From the NCBI GenBank assembly GCA_029562975.1, contig JAKQTR010000041.1, positions 248,001-312,000 of the forward strand: 64,000 nt of DNA, written 5' to 3'. The position numbers were made by a program, and so were the translations under genes. Positions 8,251 through 16,955 of the stretch are shown piece after piece (the first letter of the stretch is position 1; each line of letters begins with the position of its first letter). Under the pieces are notes generated by a model. That model was not told the origin of the DNA. It worked only from the letters and a program-made list of their open reading frames with translations, and searched no databases. The stretch is from Acidobacteriota bacterium (GTDB lineage Bacteria; Acidobacteriota; Vicinamibacteria; Vicinamibacterales; JAKQTR01).

Positions 8251-9156
8251 ATGGGGTTCGACGTTGTCGGCGTCGGGGCGAGCTGCGTGGACCACGTCTG
8301 CCGGCTGCCGGTCTTCCCCGCGGCGGGCGGCGCGCATGCCAAGCTGCGCATGCTGGCCCAGTCCCGGTCATCCGGCGGGCAGACGGCCACAGCGCTCGCC
8401 ACCTGCGCGAGCCTCGGCCTCCGGCCGGCGTACCTGGGCGCCATCGGCGACGACGACGACGGGCGGAGGGTCCGCCGCGAACTGCTGGAGCGCGGCGTCA
8501 ATGTCGAGCACGTCACCGTCAGCGCGTCGCCGACGGCGACTGCCACGATCCTCCTCGACGCGACCGGGGACCGCATCGTGCTCTGGTACCGGGAGCCGGG
8601 GCTGTGCTACCCGCCCGACCGCCTCCCGGTCGAGGTCATCACGTCGGCCCGCGTCGTGCACGTGGACGACGTGGACGAGCCGGCGGCCATTGCGGCGGCC
8701 AGGATCGCCAGCCAGGCAGGCATCCCGGTCACCTGCGACATCGACCATGTGACGCCGGCCACCGCCGAGCTGCTGCCCCTCATCAGCCACCCCGTGTTCG
8801 CCGAGAGCGTGCCGACGGCATTGACCGGCGAGTCGGACCCCGAGCGCGCGCTGCGCCGGCTCAGGCGGGTTCATCCAGGCCGGCTGGTGGTGACGCTTGG
8901 CGAGCGGGGCGCCATGGCCCTCGAGGGCGACATGCTGGCGCACATGCCGGCCTTCTCGGTGTCGGTCGTCGACTCGACGGGCGCAGGCGACGTGTTCCGG
9001 GGCGCCTACATCCGCGCGCTCGTCGAGGCCTGGCCGCTGGCCGATTCGCTGCGGTACGCGAACGCCGCCGCGGCGGTCAGCTGCACGAAGGCTGGCGCGA
9101 TGGGCGGAGTGCCGACGGCCGCTGAAGTCGAGGCGCTCCTGGCCAGCCGGGTGTGA
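8251..9156 (+). CDS. PfkB family carbohydrate kinase
   Basis: A 301-residue ribokinase-family kinase that phosphorylates a sugar or nucleoside with ATP. The ATG at 8251 follows a good Shine-Dalgarno (AGGAGG, 6 nt away). The di-glycine motif lies in SSGGQTATALATCASLG near residue 47, and the ATP/anion-hole signature DSTGAGDVFRGAYI near residue 241 contains the catalytic Asp. NAAAAVSCTKAGAM is the usual C-terminal segment. The substrate cannot be named from the sequence. It stands about 100 bp after ggt on the same strand, and a strong GC hairpin follows it, so it may end that transcription unit. Confidence 0.88.
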   Translation: MGFDVVGVGASCVDHVCRLPVFPAAGGAHAKLRMLAQSRSSGGQTATALATCASLGLRPAYLGAIGDDDDGRRVRRELLERGVNVEHVTVSASPTATATILLDATGDRIVLWYREPGLCYPPDRLPVEVITSARVVHVDDVDEPAAIAAARIASQAGIPVTCDIDHVTPATAELLPLISHPVFAESVPTALTGESDPERALRRLRRVHPGRLVVTLGERGAMALEGDMLAHMPAFSVSVVDSTGAGDVFRGAYIRALVEAWPLADSLRYANAAAAVSCTKAGAMGGVPTAAEVEALLASRV

Positions 9157-9188
9157 GGAGGAGAGCGGCGGGGAGGCTGCGCCGGGAG

Positions 9189-9218
9189 GCGCGCCGGGTC
9201 CGCGGGGGACCCGCGCGC
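9189..9218 (+). terminator. GC-rich hairpin after the PfkB gene
   Basis: A 12-bp stem with one bulged C (9189-9201 pairs with 9207-9218, loop GCGGG) lies 32 bp after the kinase stop. There is no T-run behind it, so it may be a poor intrinsic terminator or an RNA-stabilising hairpin. Confidence 0.45.
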
Positions 9219-9235
9219 GGGCTGCCGGGCCGGCC

Positions 9236-9264
9236 TGCCGCGCATCGACGTTCGCGGCTACAAT
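9236..9264 (+). promoter_or_regulatory. Possible promoter of the alanine dehydrogenase gene
   Basis: A TACAAT box at 9259-9264 lies 54 bp before the ATG at 9319, behind the hairpin. The -35 region 17 bp upstream (TGCCGC at 9236) is only weakly similar to the consensus. AGGAGG near 9310 is a clear ribosome binding site. Confidence 0.35.
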
Positions 9265-9318
9265 GGCCAACCTGGGACGCGGCCTGGGCGCCCGGGCGGC
9301 CTGTCAGCAGGAGGATCC

Positions 9319-10428
9319 ATGAACATCGGAGTTCCTCGAGAGCGGCAACCGGATGAGCACCGCGTCGGCCTGACGCCATCCGCCGTCGAGCGGCTCGTCG
9401 CCGCCGGCCATCACTGCTCCATCGAGAAACACGCCGGGCTGGGAGCGGGATTCGAGGACGTCGAATACGAAAAGGCCGGCGGCCGAATCGTGTATTCCGG
9501 GGAGGAGGCGTGCCGGCGCGCCGAGCTGGTCGTGAAGTGCTCGAAAGCCACCGAAGAAGAAATCGGCTGGCTGAACGAGGGGTCCGTGCTGATGGGCTAC
9601 CTGCACCTGGCCGGGGGCCGCAGGGACCGGGTGGACGCGCTCCTGGCCAAGGGCATCACGGCCGTTGCCTACGAGACCATCCAGAACGAGGACGGGTCGC
9701 TGCCGGTGCAGTCGCCGATGAGCCGGCTGGCGGGCATGATGCTGCCGCAAGTGGCGGGCACCCTGCTGCAGAACGACCGCGGCGGCAAGGGGATCCTCCT
9801 GTCCGGCCTAGCGGGTCTGCCCCCAGCGGAGATCGCCATCCTCGGGGCGGGCACCGCGGGCACGGCCGCCGCCGACCTGTTCCTCGGCCTCGGGTCGAGC
9901 GTCACGGTGCTCGACCACGATCTCGGGCGGCTCCGCGCGCTCGAGGAGCGGCTCCGGTACGGGCCCCGCCCGGTCCTGATGGTCGCCTACGAGTCGAACA
10001 TCCGCAAGGCCGTGAGCTTCGCCGACGTGCTCATCGGCGCGGTGCACGTGCCGGGGGCGAAGGCGCCGATCGTGGTGACGAAGGACATGGTGGCCTCGAT
10101 GAAGCCGCGCAGCGTCATCATGGACATCGCCATCGACCAGGGCGGCTGCGTGGAGACTAGCCGTCCGACCACGCACCGCAACCCGACGTTCCTCGCGGAG
10201 AACGTCATCCACTACTGCGTGCCGAACATGGCGTCGGTCGTGGCGCGGTCCGCGTCGCAGATGCTGAACAACGCGGCCCTGCCGTTCGTGTCTGCCGTGG
10301 CCGACGGCGGGCTCGAGAGCGCGCTCGCTGCGCACCCGGCGCTGAGGCGGGGCGTCGCGACGCACCGGGGGCGGGTCGTGAACGCCAGGCTGGCGTTTCA
10401 CCTGGGCGTGCCGGAGGTGACGTTGTGA
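9319..10428 (+). CDS. ald: Alanine dehydrogenase
   Basis: A 369-residue NAD-dependent enzyme that interconverts L-alanine and pyruvate plus ammonium in the cytoplasm. It starts with the family sequence MNIGVPRERQPDEHRVGLTP, and an AGGAGG precedes the ATG. The substrate-site region contains GYLHLAGG, the Rossmann motif is ILGAGTAGTAAADLFLGLG (about residue 174), and the late signature MDIAIDQGGCVETSRPTTH is nearly diagnostic. The length matches the family. It overlaps the next gene by 4 bp (GTGA). Coupling with a CoA-transferase suggests the pyruvate or an acid made from it is activated or released as a CoA ester. Confidence 0.93.
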   Translation: MNIGVPRERQPDEHRVGLTPSAVERLVAAGHHCSIEKHAGLGAGFEDVEYEKAGGRIVYSGEEACRRAELVVKCSKATEEEIGWLNEGSVLMGYLHLAGGRRDRVDALLAKGITAVAYETIQNEDGSLPVQSPMSRLAGMMLPQVAGTLLQNDRGGKGILLSGLAGLPPAEIAILGAGTAGTAAADLFLGLGSSVTVLDHDLGRLRALEERLRYGPRPVLMVAYESNIRKAVSFADVLIGAVHVPGAKAPIVVTKDMVASMKPRSVIMDIAIDQGGCVETSRPTTHRNPTFLAENVIHYCVPNMASVVARSASQMLNNAALPFVSAVADGGLESALAAHPALRRGVATHRGRVVNARLAFHLGVPEVTL

Positions 10429-11726
10429 GCTGGATGGACGTCTATCGCCAGCGGGTGACGACCGCCGAGGACGCCGTCGGGCGCATCGAGTCGGGGCACC
10501 GCGTCTTCATGACCGGGAACTGCTCGGTGCCGTACGTGCTGATGGACGCGCTCGTCGAGCGCGCCAGGGGCCTGCAGGACGTGGAGCTGTGCTGCATCCT
10601 CACCTTCGGCAAGGCGCCGTACTCCGCGCCGGACATGGCGGGGCACATCCGCGTCAACACGATGTTCATCAGCGACGAGAACCGCCCGGCTGTCAGCGAG
10701 GGGCGCGCGGACTTCACCCCGTGCTTCCTGTCGGAGGTGCCGCTCCTGTTCAAGCACGGGCACCTGCCGCTCGACGCGACGCTGGTGCACGTCAGCCCGC
10801 CGGACGAGCACGGCTTCTGCTCCTACGGCATCGAGGTGAGCTCGACGAAGGCGGCCGCGCAGTCGTCTCGGACCGTGATTGCGGAGGTCAACCCGAGGAT
10901 GCCGAGGACCCTGGGCGACGCCTTCATCCACGTCTCCAAGCTGGACTGCATCGTCGAGGTGGACTACCCGCTGCCGACGGTCCAGATGGCCGGCACCTCG
11001 GAGCTGGCGCAGCGGATCGCCGCGAACGTGGCGAGCCTCATTCCGGACGGCGCGACGCTCCAGACGGGCATCGGCGCCGTGCCCGACTCGGTGCTGCGGC
11101 TGCTGTCGGATCGCAAGCATCTGGGGATCCATACGGAGCTCTTCTCGGACGGCGTCATCGACCTGGTCGAGAAGGGCGTGATCGACGGCGAGATGAAGTC
11201 GATCCACCCCGGCAAGATCATCGCGGGGTTCATGTTCGGCACGCAGCAGCTCTACGACTTCGTGCACGACAACCCGATCATCGAGATGCATCCGACCGAG
11301 TACGTGAACGATCCGTTCGTGGTCGCCCAGAACGACCGGATGGTGGCGATCAACTCCGCGATCGAGGTGGACCTGACCGGGCAGGTGTGCAGCGACAGCA
11401 TCGGCCCGCGCATCTACAGCGGCGTCGGCGGGCAGGTGGACATGATCTACGGCGCGTCCCGAAGCAAGGGCGGCGTGCCCATCATCGCCATGCCGTCCAC
11501 GGCGGTCGTGCAGGGGCAGACGGTCAGCAAGATCGTCCCGATGCTGAAGCCGGGCGCCGGCGTCGTCACCAGCCGCTACCTGGTGCACTACGTCATCACC
11601 GAGCACGGGATCGCGTCCCTGTACGCGAAGACCATCAGGCAGCGCGCGCGGGCCCTCATCGACATCGCGGCGCCGGAGTTCCGCGCCGGGCTGGAGCAGA
11701 AGGCCATCGAGCTCAGATACCTGTAG
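10425..11726 (+). CDS. Acetyl-CoA hydrolase/transferase family protein
   Basis: A 433-residue family I CoA-transferase that would move CoA between acetyl-CoA and another short acid (4-hydroxybutyrate-, butyrate- or propionate-type). The GTG at 10425 overlaps the ald stop. Family motifs include HVSPPDEHGFCSYGIEVS, the oxyanion-side GIGAVPDSVL near residue 219, and HTELFSDGVIDLVEKG, whose Glu is the probable active-site residue forming the CoA thioester. DSIGPRIYSGVGGQVD and the late YLVHYVITEHGIASL are also typical. The exact acid substrate cannot be fixed. A decarboxylase complex acting on an acyl-CoA is encoded close by on the other strand. Confidence 0.87.
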   Translation: MSWMDVYRQRVTTAEDAVGRIESGHRVFMTGNCSVPYVLMDALVERARGLQDVELCCILTFGKAPYSAPDMAGHIRVNTMFISDENRPAVSEGRADFTPCFLSEVPLLFKHGHLPLDATLVHVSPPDEHGFCSYGIEVSSTKAAAQSSRTVIAEVNPRMPRTLGDAFIHVSKLDCIVEVDYPLPTVQMAGTSELAQRIAANVASLIPDGATLQTGIGAVPDSVLRLLSDRKHLGIHTELFSDGVIDLVEKGVIDGEMKSIHPGKIIAGFMFGTQQLYDFVHDNPIIEMHPTEYVNDPFVVAQNDRMVAINSAIEVDLTGQVCSDSIGPRIYSGVGGQVDMIYGASRSKGGVPIIAMPSTAVVQGQTVSKIVPMLKPGAGVVTSRYLVHYVITEHGIASLYAKTIRQRARALIDIAAPEFRAGLEQKAIELRYL

Positions 11727-11828
11727 GGGCACGCGGGCGGGGACGCCCGGGGCGGCGGAGGGCGCGCCGGCGCTTCTGCCGCCGGAGCGGCCGTCGCGCG
11801 CGCCGTGGCGACGCAGCGAACAGCGCGC

Positions 11829-13310
11829 CTACGTGCGCGATCGGCCCACGAGCAGGCCGCCCGCGCCCAGGGCCAGGAAGATGATCGCCTGCACGAGCGT
11901 CCGGTACTGCACGGGGGACGCCGAGAACGCCACGTAGCAGAACGCCAGCCCGACGAGCAGGATGACGGCGTACACGCCGCCCATGACGACGCGCGCCTTC
12001 CGCCGCGTCTCCGGCGTGTCCGCCGAGAACGCGCGCGCGAACAGGATCAGGCCGATGGCGGCGAGGACGTCCAGCGCGGCGAACATCAGCCAGAACGTCC
12101 GGCTCGCCGCGAACGCCCCGGGCGCGCCGGCCGCGGGCTTCAGCATCCGCGTGTAGAGGAACGCCCCGAGGTTCGATCCCAGCAGCGATCCGAACACGCC
12201 GTAGAGGAACGCGTAGCCCATGTAAACGGCCTTGCGGTCGGCTGGCGCCACCAGGCCGACGAAGCTGTAGTACTTGGGGTGGGCGGTCATCTCGCCGATC
12301 GAGAACACGGCGATGCCCGCGACGAACACCCAGGGGCTGTGGGACGAGGCGAGCAGGAGGAAACCGACGCCGCCAATCAGCATGCCCGCGACCATCGTCG
12401 GCACGGCGGGCAGGCGCTTGACAATGCGGCTGACCAGCACCTGCAGCAGGATGATGGTGCCGGCGTTGATGACGGTGACGTGCTCGGCGTCGAACCGGAA
12501 CGCGACGGGCAGCCCGATGGCCGCGAGCGCGCCTGACACGACCCGGCTGACGGGCGCCCCGTCGATGAAGTCGCGCAGGTACCACAGCACCGATCCGAAG
12601 TTCTGGAAGTACAGGATCCAGAACCCCGAGTAGACGACGATCATCAGCATGAAGCGCGAGTCGCCGAGGACCTCGGCCGCGCCCACGAGGACCTGCTTGA
12701 GCGTCTTCGTGCTGGCGGGCCTCGGCGGGTCGGTGTAGGCGAAGACCGTCGGGACGAGCATCAGCGCGCAGTACAGCGACGAGGCGAGGAAGACGTACTG
12801 CCAGGAGAAGCCCTTCAGGTAGCTGACGACCAGCGGGGCGAGGAACGCCCCGAGGTTGATCATCCAGTAGTAGATCCCGAAGCCGAAGGCGGAGTTGCTG
12901 TCGTCGGTGGATCTCGCGATCGTGCCCGAGATGATCGGCTTGAAGAGCCCCGATCCGGTGGCCATGACGAGCAGCCCGAGGAAGACCGTCGCGTAGGCGG
13001 AGGTGTAGCCGGTGGCGAAGTAGCCGGCCGCCAGGAGCGAGAAGGCGACCATCAGCATGCGCCGGTAGCCGTAGCGGTCCGCGAGCGCGCCGCCGAGGAT
13101 CGGCAGCACGTAGGTCATCGCGTACACGATGCTCTGGAGGAAGCCGACGGACTGCTCGGCGAAGCCGAGGCCGCCCCGGGCGGCGGGGCCCGTCAGGTAG
13201 ACGGCCAGCACGGAGTTCATGCCGTAGTAGGCCGCCCGCTCGAAGAGCTCCATGACGTTGGCGACCCAGAAGGTGCGCGGGAACCTGCTGCGTGGCGTCG
13301 TCTCGGGCAT
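11829..13310 (-). CDS. POT/PTR2 family proton-coupled peptide transporter
   Basis: A 493-residue inner-membrane major facilitator of the proton-dependent oligopeptide transporter family, importing di- and tripeptides with protons. The family signature ExxER is present in MELFERAAYYGMNSVLAVYL near residue 18. The second POT segment (GGALADRYGYRRMLM) and FGIYYWMINLGAFLAPLV are also clear. About 12-14 hydrophobic segments can be counted. The Met start follows AGGGGAGG on the minus strand. The gene is convergent with the CoA-transferase gene and 63 bp downstream of the decarboxylase operon, which reads the same way. Together with GGT, M28 and OPT proteins in the window it points to peptide feeding. 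Confidence 0.9.
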   Translation of the reverse strand: MPETTPRSRFPRTFWVANVMELFERAAYYGMNSVLAVYLTGPAARGGLGFAEQSVGFLQSIVYAMTYVLPILGGALADRYGYRRMLMVAFSLLAAGYFATGYTSAYATVFLGLLVMATGSGLFKPIISGTIARSTDDSNSAFGFGIYYWMINLGAFLAPLVVSYLKGFSWQYVFLASSLYCALMLVPTVFAYTDPPRPASTKTLKQVLVGAAEVLGDSRFMLMIVVYSGFWILYFQNFGSVLWYLRDFIDGAPVSRVVSGALAAIGLPVAFRFDAEHVTVINAGTIILLQVLVSRIVKRLPAVPTMVAGMLIGGVGFLLLASSHSPWVFVAGIAVFSIGEMTAHPKYYSFVGLVAPADRKAVYMGYAFLYGVFGSLLGSNLGAFLYTRMLKPAAGAPGAFAASRTFWLMFAALDVLAAIGLILFARAFSADTPETRRKARVVMGGVYAVILLVGLAFCYVAFSASPVQYRTLVQAIIFLALGAGGLLVGRSRT

Positions 13311-13353
13311 GCGCCTCCCCTCACGCGCGGCGCGGCGCCGCGTCAGGACGTGG

Positions 13354-13359
13354 ATTCTA
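13354..13359 (-). promoter_or_regulatory. Possible -10 box of the POT transporter gene
   Basis: On the minus strand TAGAAT (13359-13354) lies 43 nt before the transporter ATG and 14 bp after the stop of the upstream decarboxylase gene. The -35 region (CTCAAG) is poor, so the gene may instead be read through from the operon. Confidence 0.3.
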
Positions 13360-13373
13360 CCGCAGGACCGATC

Positions 13374-14492
13374 CTACTTGAGCATCGCGAGCAGCGCGCC
13401 CGCGGCGATGGCGGTGCCGATCACGCCGGCGACGTTCGGGCCCATGGCGTGCATCAGGAGATAGTTGTTCGGGTCTTCTTCCTGGCCCACCACGTGGGCG
13501 ACCCGGGCCGCCATGGGGACCGCCGACACGCCCGCCGCGCCGATGAGGGGGTTGACCGGGCTGCCGGGCAGTTTCGCCATGAGCTTGCCGAGGAGCACGC
13601 CGCCCGCCGTCGAGAGGGCGAACGCCACGCAGCCGAGCAGGAGGATCTTGATGGTCGCCCAGCGCAGGAACGAGTCGCCGGCCATGGTCACGCCGACCGA
13701 GAGGCCGAGGAGAATCGTGATGATGTTGATCAGCTCGTTCTGGGCCGACTTCGTCAGCCGCTCCGTCACGCCGCACTCGCGCAGCAGGTTGCCGAACATC
13801 AGGAGGCCGATGAGCGAGGTCGCCGCCGGAACGAGCATCGCGCCGACGACGGTGACGGCAATGGGGAAGATGATGCGCACCCACGTCGGCACGTCGAACT
13901 TCGCCTCCATCCGGATCAGCCGCTCCTCGCGCGTCGTGAGGAGCTTCATGATCGGCGGCTGGATGAGGGGGACGAGCGCCATGTAGGAGTAGGCCGAGAC
14001 GGCGATCGGCCCGAGCAGGTGCGGCGCGAGCTTCATGGTCAGGAAGATCGACGTCGGGCCGTCGGCGCCGCCGATGATGCCGATCGAGCCGGCCTCCTCG
14101 GGCGTGAAGCCCAGGCCCAGCGCCGCGAGGTACGCGCCGAAGACGCCGAACTGCGCCGCTCCGCCGAGGAGCAGCGTCTTCGGGTTCGCGAGCAGAGGCC
14201 CGAAGTCGGTGAGCGCCCCCAGGCCGAGGAAGATGAGCGGCGGGAAGATCTCGAGGCGGACGCCGTACGACAGGTAGTGGAACAGCCCGCCGATCTCCTC
14301 GCCGTGCGGCGGCGTCATCAGCCCGTTGAGGGGCAGGTTCGCGATGAGCGCCCCGAAGCCGATGGGCACCAGCAGCAGCGGCTCGAAGCCCTTCTTGATG
14401 GCCAGCCAGAGCAGCAGGCCGGCGACCGCGATCATGACCGCCTCGCGGATCGTCAGGCTCGCGAACCCGGTGGACTGGAGGAACTCGTACAC
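13374..14492 (-). CDS. mmdB: Sodium-pumping decarboxylase, beta subunit
   Basis: A 372-residue integral membrane protein that moves sodium ions outward while the carboxyl group is removed from carboxybiotin. The start is a GTG at 14492, one base after the stop of the biotin carrier gene. Family hallmarks are FEPLLLVPIGFGALIANLPL, IFLGLGALTDFGPLLANPKT, the conserved GIIGGADGPTSIFLTMKLAP (the ion-path region with the essential Asp) and ALVPLIQPPIMKLLT. Roughly 9-11 membrane segments are visible. It is the last gene of the operon carboxyltransferase, gamma, biotin carrier, beta. The symbol follows from the carboxyltransferase type; oxaloacetate or glutaconyl-CoA decarboxylases use the same subunit. 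Confidence 0.9.
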   Translation of the reverse strand: MYEFLQSTGFASLTIREAVMIAVAGLLLWLAIKKGFEPLLLVPIGFGALIANLPLNGLMTPPHGEEIGGLFHYLSYGVRLEIFPPLIFLGLGALTDFGPLLANPKTLLLGGAAQFGVFGAYLAALGLGFTPEEAGSIGIIGGADGPTSIFLTMKLAPHLLGPIAVSAYSYMALVPLIQPPIMKLLTTREERLIRMEAKFDVPTWVRIIFPIAVTVVGAMLVPAATSLIGLLMFGNLLRECGVTERLTKSAQNELINIITILLGLSVGVTMAGDSFLRWATIKILLLGCVAFALSTAGGVLLGKLMAKLPGSPVNPLIGAAGVSAVPMAARVAHVVGQEEDPNNYLLMHAMGPNVAGVIGTAIAAGALLAMLK

Positions 14493-14493
14493 G

Positions 14494-14916
14494 TCAGTCT
14501 TCCCGCGTGTACCGGATGAGGCAGTCGCCCACCTGCACGCCGTCGCCGGGATTCACGCATACCTCCGACACGTCGCCGGCGCGCGGCGCGTAGATGTACG
14601 TGTCCATCTTCATCGCGTCGAGCAGCACGACGGGCGCCTTGGCGTCGACGCGGCTGCCGGCCTGGACGTACAGTTTCTGCACCGTGCCGGACACCGGCGC
14701 CAGGATGGCGTTCGGGTCGCCCTTGAGCCCCGCGCCGGCCGACGGCGGCGCCGGAGGGGCGGGCGGCATGCTGGACGGCGACCGCGGCGGCGCCGTCACC
14801 GGCGGGAGCGGCGACAGGAACCCGGTCGAGCCGGTGACCACCTGCTCGTCGTCCTCGAGGACCTGGACCGTGACGTCGTAGTCGCGGCCGTTGACGGTGA
14901 TGCGCAGCTTCTTCAT
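14494..14916 (-). CDS. mmdC: Biotin carrier protein of the sodium-pumping decarboxylase
   Basis: A 140-residue biotinyl carrier that shuttles the carboxyl group from the carboxyltransferase to the membrane beta subunit. The N-terminal half (KKLRITVNGRDYDVTVQVLE) is the usual cap. A Pro/Ala-rich flexible linker follows (about residues 45-65), then a biotinyl domain with the biotin-lysine motif DAMKMDT near residue 103 and PGDGVQVGDCLI at the end. The ATG at 14916 overlaps the stop of the gamma subunit gene by 4 bp (ATGA). Confidence 0.92.
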   Translation of the reverse strand: MKKLRITVNGRDYDVTVQVLEDDEQVVTGSTGFLSPLPPVTAPPRSPSSMPPAPPAPPSAGAGLKGDPNAILAPVSGTVQKLYVQAGSRVDAKAPVVLLDAMKMDTYIYAPRAGDVSEVCVNPGDGVQVGDCLIRYTRED

Positions 14917-15215
14917 CTCTTGGGCTCCACACGGCGGGACACCATGATGTCCATCCGGCCGGCGCGCGACCAGCGCTCGATCACGGGGCCGCGGTGCACG
15001 TGCACGCGGTGCAGGCGCACGGGGGCCTGCAGCGCTTCGCTTGCCGCGGCCGCGACAACGGCCAGCAGCTCGGGGTTCACGCCGGACACGGGCTCCGCCG
15101 GCGCGCCGCCGATCCTGGCGCCAGCCGCCCGCAGGGCGTAGAAGAGCCCCATCAGGAAGGCCATCCCGGCCATGACCACCAGGAAGGCCACGAGCGCGAC
15201 GAAGTACGGGTTCAT
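14913..15215 (-). CDS. OadG-like gamma subunit of the decarboxylase
   Basis: A 100-residue protein with one N-terminal membrane segment (PYFVALVAFLVVMAGMAFLM) and a soluble tail, as in the OadG/MmdD gamma (delta) subunits that hold the carboxyltransferase to the membrane. The tail has NPELLAVVAAAASEAL, a common motif of these small subunits. The ATG at 15215 is 11 bp after the carboxyltransferase stop, with GAAGGG before it. It sits inside a longer open frame that is only a shadow of the carboxyltransferase gene. Size and place in the operon support the call more than sequence does. Confidence 0.82.
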   Translation of the reverse strand: MNPYFVALVAFLVVMAGMAFLMGLFYALRAAGARIGGAPAEPVSGVNPELLAVVAAAASEALQAPVRLHRVHVHRGPVIERWSRAGRMDIMVSRRVEPKR

Positions 15216-15226
15216 CGGCGGCCCTT

Positions 15227-16762
15227 CTACAGCGGCAGGTTGCCGTGCTTCTTCTGCGGCCGGATGTCGCGCTTCGCGCGCAGGATGCCGAGCCGCTCGA
15301 TGAGCAGCCGCCGCGTCCACGACGGCCGGATGATGTCGTCCAGGTGGAAGGCCTCGGCCGCCCTGAACGGGTTCGCGTGCTGGCGCCGGTACTCCTCGAC
15401 CCGCCGGGCGATCGCCGCGGCCTTGTCCGCCGCCTGCTCGATCTCCTTCTTGTAGAGCACCCGCGCCGCGCCTTCCGGCCCCATCACCGCGATCTCCGCC
15501 GTGGGCCAGGCCAGCACCGAGTCCGCGCCCATGTCGCGCGAGCACATCGCCAGGTACGCGCCGCCGTACGCCTTGCGGAGGATGACCGTCAGCTTCGGCA
15601 CCGTGGACGCCGAGTAGGTGAACAGCATCTTGGCGCCGTGCCGGATGATGCCCCCGTGCTCCTGCGCCACGCCGGGCAGGAAGCCGGGCACGTCCACCAG
15701 CGTCACGATCGGCACGTTGAACACGTTGCACGTCCGGATGAAGCGCGACGACTTGTCGGCGGCGTTGATGTCGATGGCGCCGGCCAGGAAGGCCGGGTTG
15801 TTCGCCACCACGCCGACGACCACGCCGCCGAGCCGCGCGAAGCCGATGACCATGTTCGGTGCGAAATCCCGCTGCACCTCGAAGAACGAGTCGGCGTCCA
15901 CGAGCCGGACGATGACCTCGCGCACGTCGTAGGCCTGGCGCGAGTCTCCGGGCAGGAGATCGTCCAGTTCGGCGTTGTCCACGACCGGCTCGGCGAACGG
16001 CGTGTCCGGCGGCGACTCGAGGTTGTTCAGCGGCAGGTACGAGAGCAGCGCCTTCACGAGGCCCACCGCTTCCTGCTCGTCGCGCGCGATGAAGTGGATG
16101 TTGCCCGCCGTCGCGGCGTGCGCGAGGGCGCCGCCGAGGGCCTCCTCGGTGATCGACTCGCCCGTGGCCGCCTTGATCACTTCGGGCCCCGCGATGAACA
16201 TGTGGGCGGTGCCCTCGAGCATGATGATGAAGTCGGTCAGGGCGGGGGAGTAGGCCGCGCCGCCGGCGCACGGACCGGCGATGATCGAGACCTGCGGCAC
16301 CACGCCCGAGAGGAGCGTGTTGTGGTAGAAGACCTGCCCGTAGCCCGACAGCGCCTCGACGCCTTCCTGGATGCGCGCCCCGCCGCCGTCGTTGAACCCG
16401 ACGACGGGGATGCCGCACTTGAGCGCCGTCCGCAGGCACTCGACGATCTTCGCCGCGTGCAGCGAGCCCAGCGCCCCGCCGCCGACGGTGAAGTCCTGCG
16501 AGAACGCGAACGCCGGCCGCCCGTTGATTTCGCCCTTCCCCGTCACGACGCCGTCGCCGGGGAGCTCCCGGCCTTCCAGCTCCCGGCACCGGTGGCGCAC
16601 CCACAAGCCGAACTCCACGAAGCTGTCGGCGTCGAACAGCAGCGCCAGGCGCTCCCGCGCGCTCAGCTTGCCGAGCTGGTGCTGCCGGGCGATCTTGTCC
16701 GCGCCGCCCCCGGCCTGCAGTGCGGCGCGGCGAGCGTCCAGTTCGTGGAGGTCGGTTTTCAC
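15227..16762 (-). CDS. mmdA: Methylmalonyl-CoA decarboxylase-type carboxyltransferase
   Basis: A 511-residue carboxyltransferase of the propionyl-CoA carboxylase beta / MmdA family. It takes the carboxyl group off an acyl-CoA (most likely methylmalonyl-CoA) and puts it on biotin. Family motifs are GKLSARERLALLFDADSF, FNDGGGARIQEGVEAL, the oxyanion site GPCAGGAAYSPALTDF, and in the second half FLPGVAQEHGGIIRHGAKML and KAYGGAYLAMCS. No biotin carboxylase gene is nearby; instead the gamma, biotin and beta sodium-pump subunits follow. This argues for decarboxylation rather than ATP-driven carboxylation. A promoter-like pair lies 135 bp upstream. Confidence 0.88.
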   Translation of the reverse strand: MKTDLHELDARRAALQAGGGADKIARQHQLGKLSARERLALLFDADSFVEFGLWVRHRCRELEGRELPGDGVVTGKGEINGRPAFAFSQDFTVGGGALGSLHAAKIVECLRTALKCGIPVVGFNDGGGARIQEGVEALSGYGQVFYHNTLLSGVVPQVSIIAGPCAGGAAYSPALTDFIIMLEGTAHMFIAGPEVIKAATGESITEEALGGALAHAATAGNIHFIARDEQEAVGLVKALLSYLPLNNLESPPDTPFAEPVVDNAELDDLLPGDSRQAYDVREVIVRLVDADSFFEVQRDFAPNMVIGFARLGGVVVGVVANNPAFLAGAIDINAADKSSRFIRTCNVFNVPIVTLVDVPGFLPGVAQEHGGIIRHGAKMLFTYSASTVPKLTVILRKAYGGAYLAMCSRDMGADSVLAWPTAEIAVMGPEGAARVLYKKEIEQAADKAAAIARRVEEYRRQHANPFRAAEAFHLDDIIRPSWTRRLLIERLGILRAKRDIRPQKKHGNLPL

Positions 16763-16896
16763 GTCAGGTTCTCCCGCGCGGCCAGCCCCGGCCGGAGGGT
16801 CCGGCGGGCCGATGACGCGCGAACGCAGTTGCTGCCGGGATGACGGCGAGAAAGGACCGCGTAAGGGCGCTCCGGGACGGGGGACTCGGACCCCGC

Positions 16897-16925
16897 ATAT
16901 TAGCCCAAACCCGCACGCACCGCAA
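16897..16925 (-). promoter_or_regulatory. Putative promoter of the decarboxylase operon
   Basis: On the minus strand TTGCGG (16925-16920) and TAATAT (16902-16897) are separated by exactly 17 bp. The box lies 135 nt before the carboxyltransferase start at 16762, giving a leader of about 125 nt. I see no recognisable riboswitch in that leader. Confidence 0.45.
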
Positions 16926-16955
16926 ACCGGCGGGGCGGCTCCGCCGGCGGCCGCA

